A stretch of DNA of 36,816 nucleotides from assembly GCA_012519775.1 (NCBI GenBank), contig JAAYPN010000107.1, positions 1 to 36,816 of the forward strand. The letters run 5' to 3'. Source of the stretch: Aeromonadales bacterium (GTDB lineage: Bacteria > Pseudomonadota > Gammaproteobacteria > Enterobacterales > Succinivibrionaceae). A program made the position numbers and the translations under genes. Below the pieces are notes generated by a model. That model was not told where the DNA came from. It saw only the letters and a list, made by a program, of their open reading frames with translations, and did no database searches. Of the stretch, positions 1 through 7,214 are shown in pieces (position 1 is the stretch's first letter; each line of letters begins with the position of its first letter).

Positions 1-965
1 TACATATAAGCTTCATAGTTACCACTTGAGGTGCCAGGTACCTTAGCTCCCTTTACATAGTACTTGCTGTTAAATTCATCGGAATCACTTCTGTAATAGT
101 TATCCTTAAACTTCTGCTCCTTCAACTCACGTTGCTCCTGTGGTGTCAAAGTTTTAGCGTAGTTAGAGGTAGATGTGGTACCATTTACAATCAGAGGCAT
201 ATTAGAGGTTGTCTTTTTTTCTGTTACTGTACGTTTTACACCGGTGTCAGTAATTTTGCCGTTTCCTTTAACAGTGCTAGGCTCATACAAATATGAGGTT
301 ACACCATTGATGGCACAATCCTTTTTACCTGTTCTATAGCAGTAAGGAAGTCTCTCATAAGGAATAAAGCCTGTAGTTGAACCAACAACAGTTGATGTCT
401 GCATATTGATAACACGGCCTACAACCACGATACCCTTATCGTTTCTGGTTAAAGTGCCTGCAACAATATGTCTTACCATAGCCTGACGGGCAACTTTCTT
501 CCAATTACGGGAGAACACCATCTCACCGTCTTTGGTAACAGAAATTGCACCTGTTAACTTATATTCAAATACGCTGATGCCACGTCTGTCCAGTTCGTGC
601 ACGAACATTTCTGCCATTGAACGTCCAAGATAACCTGCATATTCATAAGTATCAGTATCGACAAAAGAGGTAACGGCAACTTTTGGGAAAGTCGAATATT
701 TGACTGCATTGCCATCTTCATCTATATAAGTTTTCACCTGACTATCATCTTTAGCGATATCTGCCTGCATAGTCTTATACAAGGTATCAGACATTGCTGA
801 TACAATCTTGCTGATTTCCATACCTGGTTTGCTATAAACATCATCATTAGCTGCAACTACAGTACTTGTTGGAGCAACCTTGCCATCTGGGGCAGGATTT
901 GCCGAACAACCTGCAAGAGCAAATGTTATTGCAAGGGTTAGCACTTTTATAATATTTCTCTCCAT
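1..965 (-). CDS. flgO: FlgO-like flagellar outer-membrane lipoprotein (partial, runs off left edge)
   Basis: Hand translation from ATG at 963-965 on the minus strand: MERNIIKVLTLAITFALAGCSANPAPDG..., a lipobox signal (ALAGC), then KVAVTSFVDTDTYEYAGYLGRSMAEMFVHELDRRGISVFEYK typical of the FlgO domain. Divergent from flgT as in Vibrio. Not in the ORF track because it is open at the edge. Confidence 0.8.
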   Translation of the reverse strand, partial: MERNIIKVLTLAITFALAGCSANPAPDGKVAPTSTVVAANDDVYSKPGMEISKIVSAMSDTLYKTMQADIAKDDSQVKTYIDEDGNAVKYSTFPKVAVTSFVDTDTYEYAGYLGRSMAEMFVHELDRRGISVFEYKLTGAISVTKDGEMVFSRNWKKVARQAMVRHIVAGTLTRNDKGIVVVGRVINMQTSTVVGSTTGFIPYERLPYCYRTGKKDCAINGVTSYLYEPSTVKGNGKITDTGVKRTVTEKKTTSNMPLIVNGTTSTSNYAKTLTPQEQRELKEQKFKDNYYRSDSDEFNSKYYVKGAKVPGTSSGNYEAYM

Positions 966-1015
966 CCTGACCTTCTTTTGTTTGTATAATTAAAACATTG
1001 TCTACATGAATTATG

Positions 1016-1031
1016 CGTTAAATATTTAACG
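1016..1031. promoter_or_regulatory. Perfect 16-bp palindrome CGTTAAATATTTAACG in flgO leader
   Basis: Read directly; self reverse-complementary. Confidence 0.55.
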
Positions 1032-1044
1032 TTTTTTCTTAACT

Positions 1045-1060
1045 TGGTGTAATTTATGCA
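1045..1060 (+). promoter_or_regulatory. Candidate sigma-54 promoter for flgT (TGGTGTAATTTATGCA)
   Basis: GG-N10-GC geometry, 7/12 matches to TGGCACGNNNNTTGCA; predicted start about 1071. Confidence 0.4.
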
Positions 1061-1072
1061 AATTCAATGCCA
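1057..1072 (-). promoter_or_regulatory. Candidate sigma-54 promoter for flgO (TGGCATTGAATTTGCA)
   Basis: GG-N10-GC geometry, 10/12 matches to TGGCACGNNNNTTGCA; predicted start about 1046, upstream of the flgO ATG at 965. Confidence 0.6.
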
Positions 1073-1096
1073 AGAGACAATTTTCATCATGGTTAC

Positions 1097-1127
1097 TTTT
1101 GATTAAGACATCTGCAATTAATCAAAA
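1097..1127. promoter_or_regulatory. Perfect 10-bp inverted repeat TTTTGATTAA-N11-TTAATCAAAA in flgT leader
   Basis: Read directly; both arms are exact reverse complements. Confidence 0.6.
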
Positions 1128-1157
1128 TTAACCTCCACCATTTATATAAGGTGAATT

Positions 1158-2315
1158 ATGATAAAACGTATTATTGTAAAGTATATTACACCACTTGCCA
1201 TTGTTCTATGCTCGCTAAACGCACAGGCAAGATGGGTTACTGCAACTGGTGTTGGCAATGATCAGAATGAAGCTGTAAACGATGCATTAGAGAATGTAAT
1301 GATGCAGGTAGGTGCCGACGTTAAACTTGTTCAGGAATATAAAAACGGAGTTCTGCAAAATGACAGCTTCCAGATGAAGGCAAAAGATCCTATTAAAAAG
1401 GTCCAGATTTTAGAAGCTCAGGCTACCGCCCAGAAAGTGACAGTAACTATCAAAGCTTTTATCATGGACAATCAGGTAACTAAAAGATGCTCAACTAGCT
1501 CTATCCGGAAAACACTGGTTCCTGTCGGTTTCAAATTTGTAGACTCTCAGGCATATCAAAGCTCCATGGGTATTGAGAATATTCCAAAAGAACTTGATAA
1601 ACTTATTTTTGACAAGATTAACTCCAGTCCAAAATTTGTCACCAAATCTATTGTTAACGCTAATATCATTAACAATAACGGTAAATATGTAGATGACAAT
1701 TTTAAAATGAATAATCTTCAGGCAATTGCAAGCAGATCAAATGCCCAGTATGTAATTGTAGGTACAATAAACTCTCTTGCTTTATCTGAGGTTGGTAATA
1801 ACTTTTTAACTAAAATGATTTACTACCCTACCAGAAGCATTAACTTTGATGTTGATGTTTATGACACTCTAAATCAGACTCAAATCTTCCATCAGAATTA
1901 CCAGGCAGAAACAGACTGGCTGTTCAAACAGGATGAGTATATCGATATCAGATCTGACAGATTTACAGGTTCAGACTATGGCCAAAGACTTCATTCTTTA
2001 GCTGCAAGAGCTGCTAAGGATGTAATTTATGAGCTTGAATGCAAAAAGGTTTATGCCCGTGTTATCGATATCGATGGAGATGATTTAATCATTAACATCG
2101 GCTCAGACAGCAGATTGAATATAGGACAGGTTTTCAGCCTGATTCAGCGCTCTGCAGAACTTGGCAATCAGGGCGATCAGTACGACGTTTATGAGAATAC
2201 TCAAGGCAAGTATAAGGTAACTGCTGTATACCCTCATTCTGCAAAAATTCACCCAGTAGATCTTAACAATAACACCTTAAATGTAAACTCAGGTGATCTT
2301 GTAAGCATCGAATAA
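1158..2315 (+). CDS. flgT: Flagellar assembly protein FlgT (H-ring)
   Basis: 385 aa with signal peptide and FlgT N-domain pattern (WVTATGVGNDQNEAVNDALENVMMQVGADVK...); next to flgO. Confidence 0.8.
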   Translation: MIKRIIVKYITPLAIVLCSLNAQARWVTATGVGNDQNEAVNDALENVMMQVGADVKLVQEYKNGVLQNDSFQMKAKDPIKKVQILEAQATAQKVTVTIKAFIMDNQVTKRCSTSSIRKTLVPVGFKFVDSQAYQSSMGIENIPKELDKLIFDKINSSPKFVTKSIVNANIINNNGKYVDDNFKMNNLQAIASRSNAQYVIVGTINSLALSEVGNNFLTKMIYYPTRSINFDVDVYDTLNQTQIFHQNYQAETDWLFKQDEYIDIRSDRFTGSDYGQRLHSLAARAAKDVIYELECKKVYARVIDIDGDDLIINIGSDSRLNIGQVFSLIQRSAELGNQGDQYDVYENTQGKYKVTAVYPHSAKIHPVDLNNNTLNVNSGDLVSIE

Positions 2316-2372
2316 TCAAATGCCGGTATTGTTTATACATTAGATGTTGATATAATGCCGGTTAATCCTTTT

Positions 2373-2449
2373 GTTTCTGTAGCTCAGTTGGATAGAGCGT
2401 TCGCCTCCTAAGCGAAAGGTCGGCAGTTCGATTCTGCCCAGGAACGCCA
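2373..2449 (+). tRNA. tRNA-Arg (anticodon CCT)
   Basis: Cloverleaf: acceptor GTTTCTG/CAGGAAC, D-arm AGCTCAGTTGGATAGAGC, anticodon stem TTCGC-CTCCTAA-GCGAA, T-arm GGCAGTTCGATTCTGCC, encoded CCA. Confidence 0.96.
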
Positions 2450-2550
2450 CTAAAGGCATTCTTACTCAATTCTCAACCACATCTATAATACGTCACCTGC
2501 CTTTGCCTTGCTTACAGCTACAGATGTGTCTTGATTTAATATTGCACTTT

Positions 2551-2657
2551 CATTCCTAAATTTTGTGATTTTCCATACTTTTTAGTAATGATATTGCTAA
2601 CTCAGCGATAAAATATTCATTCCTAAATTATGTGAATTTCCACATTTTCTGGTAATC
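2551..2657. repeat. Two imperfect direct repeats, about 40 bp each, period 67
   Basis: CATTCCTAAATTTTGTGATTTTCCATACTTTTTAGTAAT (from 2551) and CATTCCTAAATTATGTGAATTTCCACATTTTCTGGTAAT (from 2618). Confidence 0.75.
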
Positions 2658-2764
2658 GAATATTAAACGCTGCAGATAATCGAATTTTTAGAGATAAACA
2701 AATTGGATATGAAAAATCAAATGTTTTGATTCTAAATGAAATGATCTTCTAATTGTGCCTTTTA

Positions 2765-2812
2765 TCAGAATTAAACCGAAAGCTTCTTTTAAAATCATCG
2801 GCTTAATTCTGA
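2765..2812 (-). terminator. Hairpin downstream of the IclR gene
   Basis: TCAGAATTAA/TTAATTCTGA with inner CCGA/TCGG, just past the stop codon at 2825. Confidence 0.45.
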
Positions 2813-2824
2813 CTTTAAATGAAT

Positions 2825-3586
2825 TTAAATCATCAGACTAGATGAGATCTGAATGGCGCTCTTTTTTACCTTATCTACAATTCCTGAAAGTTTATCAGAT
2901 GAGAATTTGGTAATTGTGCCAGACACCGAGATTGCGCCCATTAAATGGCTATCTAAATCAAATACCGGCACTGCTACACACCTGATCTCTAATGAGCCCT
3001 CGCCGTTATCATAGGCAAATCCTCGATTATGAATTGAGGCAAGCTCCTTACGTAAGGCCTGAGGAGTTGCAATAGAATTTGCTGTAGCCAGTGTATAATC
3101 AAGTGTAGTAATAAGCTTTTCTCTTAGTGTACTTTCCTGATAAGCAAGCAGACACTTGCCTAAAGCAGAATGTACTAAGGAAACCTCTGAACCTTCACGT
3201 GATAAGACTCTCATTCCGGTAAGATGACTGGTTCTTTTAACCACATAAAAAGCTTTTTCATCATCCATAATACCAAAGTGAGCTACAAGACAATCTACGT
3301 TCTCTATTAACTTTTCTAAAAATGGAGTAATAATTTCCTTTAAATCCAGCCCCTCTGAAGCGGAATTACCTAAAGATACCAGCTTCATCCACAACTGCAC
3401 GGTTTTATCTGAATTCTGTCTTATCAACCTTAGCTTAATCATGTCATCAACAAGGACATAAACAGAACTTCTTGGTAAAGAAGTTAAATTGATAAGTTCT
3501 GAAATGGTACATCTGCGATTCTTCTGAAGAACTTCTAAAATACGCAAAGCGCGCTCTAAAGCAGGAACTCTAATATTACCAGTCAT
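2825..3586 (-). CDS. IclR family transcriptional regulator
   Basis: 253 aa; N-terminal winged HTH (PALERALRILEVLQKNRRCTISELINLTSLPRSSVYVLVDDM) plus IclR effector domain. Confidence 0.9.
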   Translation of the reverse strand: MTGNIRVPALERALRILEVLQKNRRCTISELINLTSLPRSSVYVLVDDMIKLRLIRQNSDKTVQLWMKLVSLGNSASEGLDLKEIITPFLEKLIENVDCLVAHFGIMDDEKAFYVVKRTSHLTGMRVLSREGSEVSLVHSALGKCLLAYQESTLREKLITTLDYTLATANSIATPQALRKELASIHNRGFAYDNGEGSLEIRCVAVPVFDLDSHLMGAISVSGTITKFSSDKLSGIVDKVKKSAIQISSSLMI

Positions 3587-3657
3587 ACAATATCACTCTT
3601 TTGAAGATTATGCTTTTTCTAGTATTGTAGACGATTTAAGAATTTTATAAAGACATT

Positions 3658-3688
3658 ATTTGAGCAGAATTTAAAACTCTGCTCAAAT
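3658..3688 (-). terminator. Intrinsic terminator-like hairpin downstream of flrC
   Basis: ATTTGAGCAGA / TCTGCTCAAAT 11-bp stem, AT-rich flank. Confidence 0.6.
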
Positions 3689-3698
3689 AAAAAGAGAA

Positions 3699-5129
3699 TT
3701 AACCAGGGATAATCATGCCAAGTTCGCGCATCTTGGCAATCTTGTAACGAAGGGTTCTTGGACTAATGCCAAGTTTTGTGGCTACTTCCTGACGGGCCCC
3801 GCGATACTCAATTAAAGCATCTAAAATAATCTGATATTCCTGCTGCTTTAATTCACCTCCAAGAGCCTGAGGGATCTTCTGCTTTCTGACTGCACTTTCA
3901 CCACTTAATGGAGAATCATTGTCAACTTCTTCCTGTAAAGGTTCTATCTGAGGTTCAACTCCGTCAAAGTCAAAGCCCTGTGACTGAATAGCTTCCTCAA
4001 GGCCTGACTCATCTAAAATTATGCACTTGTCATCTACTAAACCTGTATTTGCAAGAATAAGAGCTCGCTGCATTACATTATCAAGTTCACGTACGTTACC
4101 TGGCCATGAGTAATTGTTAAGTTTTGCAATTGCGCTTTTTGTAAGCTCAGGTATTGCAAGCTGAGAGTCGGATGCATGCTTTGATAAAAGGAACTTTGCA
4201 ATCGGAATAATATCTTTTGGTCTCTTGCACAAAGGTAACCAGCGTAATGGGAAAACGTTTAAACGGTAATACAAGTCCTCACGGAACTTCTTTTGAGCTA
4301 CAGCTTCTTTTAAATCACGATTTGATGTTGCAATTACGCGTACATCAAGAGAAATTGTCTTTCTTGAACCTAGTCTTTCAACTTCTTTTTCCTGAAGAAC
4401 ACGTAAAAGTTTTGCCTGCAACCCTAAATCCATCTCGGTGATTTCATCTAATAAAATGGTACCACCCTGAGCCTGCTCAAACTTGCCAGGACAAGCCTGC
4501 ACTGCGCCTGTAAATGCGCCTTTTTCATAACCGAATAATGTTGATTCAAGCATTGAGTCAGGAATTGCAGCGCAGTTTATTGCTACAAAAGGACCTGATG
4601 CTCGATTTGATTTGTCGTGCACATAACGTGATAAAACTTCCTTACCTGATCCAGATGGACCTGTAATCATCACTGTAGCATCAGTTGCAGCCACTTTTGC
4701 TGCAAGAGACAGTAATTCAGCTGTAGATTGATCAGCGTAAATAGGCTCACCACGTACTGATTTGCTTACTGGAACGTATCTTGAAACCTGATTTAATAAA
4801 ACCTCAGGAGCAAATGGCTTTGCAAGATAATCAATAGCGCCATCGCGCATTGCTCTTACTGCACCATTGATGTTAGCGTAAGCTGTCATTAACAGTACAG
4901 GAAGCTGTGGGAACTTGTCGTGAATAGAGTTTAAAAGTGTATGGCCATCCATTCCGCCCATCTGAATGTCAGAGATAACCATATCAACCTTCTGCTTCGA
5001 TAGGATTTCTAGAGCCTGTTCTCCACCGTCAGCCTCAAGACAGACATAACCGGTTAACATCAATGTATCTACAATTGCCTCTCGCAATTGACTATCATCA
5101 TCTACAATCAGAATTTGACTATTGCTCAT
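3699..5129 (-). CDS. flrC: Flagellar sigma-54-dependent response regulator FlrC
   Basis: 476 aa; receiver (ISDIQMGGMDG), AAA+ with GAFTGA, C-terminal Fis-type HTH LGISPRTLRYKIAKMRELG; paired with an FlrB-like kinase. Confidence 0.88.
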   Translation of the reverse strand: MSNSQILIVDDDSQLREAIVDTLMLTGYVCLEADGGEQALEILSKQKVDMVISDIQMGGMDGHTLLNSIHDKFPQLPVLLMTAYANINGAVRAMRDGAIDYLAKPFAPEVLLNQVSRYVPVSKSVRGEPIYADQSTAELLSLAAKVAATDATVMITGPSGSGKEVLSRYVHDKSNRASGPFVAINCAAIPDSMLESTLFGYEKGAFTGAVQACPGKFEQAQGGTILLDEITEMDLGLQAKLLRVLQEKEVERLGSRKTISLDVRVIATSNRDLKEAVAQKKFREDLYYRLNVFPLRWLPLCKRPKDIIPIAKFLLSKHASDSQLAIPELTKSAIAKLNNYSWPGNVRELDNVMQRALILANTGLVDDKCIILDESGLEEAIQSQGFDFDGVEPQIEPLQEEVDNDSPLSGESAVRKQKIPQALGGELKQQEYQIILDALIEYRGARQEVATKLGISPRTLRYKIAKMRELGMIIPG

Positions 5130-5147
5130 ACCTATCCTTTTTATTAT

Positions 5148-6179
5148 TTAAGCAACTGATTCTCGTTCCATTTGAGGAATACTTGTTGAAGGTTCTAAAA
5201 CACCTTCATACTTAGGCAGGATCATGGTAAATACTGTTTCTTTTTCATCTGAGGTCAATTTAATGTCACCCTGATGTACCTTAGCAACAGCAGCTACTAC
5301 AGCTAATCCTAAACCTGTACCATTACTCTTGGTAGTAAAGAAAGGCTCAAAAATATTTCTGCATGTTTCTTTACTAATCATAGGACCATCGTTCTTAACG
5401 CTGATCATAACATTCTTAGCATCTGATACCAGTTCAATCATAACGTTTTTTGCACCAGCTTCAATGGCATTTGTCACTAAATTGGTAATTGCTCCGTTTA
5501 ATGCTGTTACATTGCCTAATAATGCCATAGGGCGAGGACCAATGTTAGACTTTAAATTAGCGCCTGATCTCTGTACAACTGAAGCTACTGAGTTTGTAAC
5601 ACCTTCAACGATATCCACAGCATCAAGCAATTTAACACTCTGCTCTCCAGAACGAGCATACATTAGAATATCGCTTACCTGTGACTCTAAAGCTTCTAAT
5701 CTGCCCATTAACTTCTTCTGGAAGATGGTTCTGCTAGCAAGTGGTAACTTTACATTGCCTAAATTTGCTGCGTATAAAATTGCAGCTGACAAAGGAGTTC
5801 TAATCTGGTGAGCTAAAGATGCTGCCATACGACCTAATGAGCTTAAACGTTCCATATGGTTCAGCTTGTCTGTAAGTTCACGTGTCTGAGTCTGATCAGT
5901 CATCTGAACTAGCTGACCATGTGATAAAGGTTTTGTAGATACCTGAAGTCTCTTACCGTCAACAGTAGAGATCTCTTGGCCATCATCCTTGCGAGGAGCG
6001 AAAACTTCACCGATTACCTTATACCAGATACGACCTTCTAAAGTATCCACATTAAGCATTTTTAAAGCTGAGTCGTTAGCTTTTCTGATAATGCCTCTTT
6101 CATCTAATACGATGATTGCAGATGGTTCTTTCTCGAAAATCTCTTTGTATAATTCTAGCTCATTATTAGAAGTTGTCAT
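5148..6179 (-). CDS. flrB: Flagellar sensor histidine kinase FlrB
   Basis: 343 aa; PAS, HisKA (SLAHQIRTPLSAA), HATPase (TGLGLAVVAAVAKVHQG); operon with flrC. Confidence 0.87.
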   Translation of the reverse strand: MTTSNNELELYKEIFEKEPSAIIVLDERGIIRKANDSALKMLNVDTLEGRIWYKVIGEVFAPRKDDGQEISTVDGKRLQVSTKPLSHGQLVQMTDQTQTRELTDKLNHMERLSSLGRMAASLAHQIRTPLSAAILYAANLGNVKLPLASRTIFQKKLMGRLEALESQVSDILMYARSGEQSVKLLDAVDIVEGVTNSVASVVQRSGANLKSNIGPRPMALLGNVTALNGAITNLVTNAIEAGAKNVMIELVSDAKNVMISVKNDGPMISKETCRNIFEPFFTTKSNGTGLGLAVVAAVAKVHQGDIKLTSDEKETVFTMILPKYEGVLEPSTSIPQMERESVA

Positions 6180-6209
6180 AAGTCACCTCACTTTGTATAA
6201 GATAACTTA

Positions 6210-6225
6210 ATCAATATTCGTGCCA
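6210..6225 (-). promoter_or_regulatory. Candidate sigma-54 promoter for flrBC (TGGCACGAATATTGAT)
   Basis: TGGCACG fully matches the -24 half; 10/12 overall, though the -12 dinucleotide is GA not GC. Predicted start about 6199, about 20 nt before the flrB ATG, with GAGGTGA SD between. Confidence 0.65.
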
Positions 6226-6238
6226 CATTTATTTTTTA

Positions 6239-6272
6239 TTATTTATCAATAAGTTATTTTAATGATAAATAA
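6239..6272. promoter_or_regulatory. Perfect 10-bp inverted repeat TTATTTATCA-N14-TGATAAATAA upstream of the flrBC promoter
   Basis: Read directly; lies about -40 to -73 relative to the predicted flrB start. Confidence 0.55.
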
Positions 6273-6291
6273 CATCGCCAAAATAATGGCA

Positions 6292-7077
6292 TTAGAAAGT
6301 GTCTTTTACACTCAAAATGGAAGGATTTTTACCGCATACAGCACAATTGTCATTTTTTAATGGCAGTTTCATGACTTTAACCTGCATACCAAGAGCTTCT
6401 ACAGTTAGTAATCTGCCAATTAATAGCTCTCCAATTCCTAGAAGGTATTTTACGCACTCTAAAACCTGGAAATTACCGATAATTCCCGGCAACGGACCAA
6501 AGACTCCCACCTGCTTACTTGTAGGGACACTACCTGGTTTTGGGATCTTCTCAAAAACACAGCGGTAACATGGACCTTTACCTGGAACATAAGTCATAAC
6601 CTGACCTTTAAAATGAACCACTGCTCCATGTGAAAAAGGTTTCTTTGCAAGAACACAGGCATCGTTAATTAAAAACTTACTCTCAAAATTATCTGTGCAG
6701 TCGATAATAAAATCGTAATCTTTAATTAAATCCATAATATTGTCTTTAGTTACAAAGGAATTATAAGTAATCACTTGAACGTCAGGATTTAATGCGTTAA
6801 TAGTGTTTTTTGCAGACTCTGTCTTTAAAACACCTACATCCTTTGTCTGATGAATAACCTGTCTTTGCAGATTTGAATAATCCACAACATCATCATCAAC
6901 AACACCAATAGTGCCGATTCCTGCTGCTGCAAGATACATAAGTACAGGTGATCCTAAACCGCCTGTTCCAATTACCATAACCTTTGATTGCAGTAATTTT
7001 TTCTGGCCTTCAATACCCATCTCTTTTAAAGTTATATGTCTAGAGTACCTTTCTAGTTGCTCTTTATTTAATTCCAT
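6292..7077 (-). CDS. ThiF/MoeB/HesA family adenylyltransferase
   Basis: 261 aa; E1-like Rossmann GTGGLGSPVLMYLAAAGIGTIGVVDDD, CYRC and CAVC zinc cysteines. ThiF versus MoeB not resolved. Confidence 0.9.
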   Translation of the reverse strand: MELNKEQLERYSRHITLKEMGIEGQKKLLQSKVMVIGTGGLGSPVLMYLAAAGIGTIGVVDDDVVDYSNLQRQVIHQTKDVGVLKTESAKNTINALNPDVQVITYNSFVTKDNIMDLIKDYDFIIDCTDNFESKFLINDACVLAKKPFSHGAVVHFKGQVMTYVPGKGPCYRCVFEKIPKPGSVPTSKQVGVFGPLPGIIGNFQVLECVKYLLGIGELLIGRLLTVEALGMQVKVMKLPLKNDNCAVCGKNPSILSVKDTF

Positions 7078-7171
7078 ATCTCCACCTAAAGTTTCTCTTT
7101 AAGTTAATAACCTTGTACAATCCATAATGTTAACAGATATAACTTGAATTGTATCATCCAAAATAGACACA

Positions 7172-7194
7172 AAAGCCCGCACTAGGCGGGCTTT
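7172..7194 (-). terminator. Intrinsic terminator after purL
   Basis: AAAGCCCGC-ACTAG-GCGGGCTTT, 9-bp GC-rich stem, flanking A/T tracts. Confidence 0.8.
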
Positions 7195-7214
7195 ATTTTC
7201 ATGAGGACTTTAGA

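Noticed and set aside
2450-2824. Integrative element next to tRNA-Arg
   Set aside because: No integrase, no duplicated tRNA 3' end, no cargo ORFs; only the diverged repeats are reported.
5329-5811. 160-aa + strand ORF antisense to flrB
   Set aside because: Shadow ORF of a clear coding gene; no SD and no recognisable domain.
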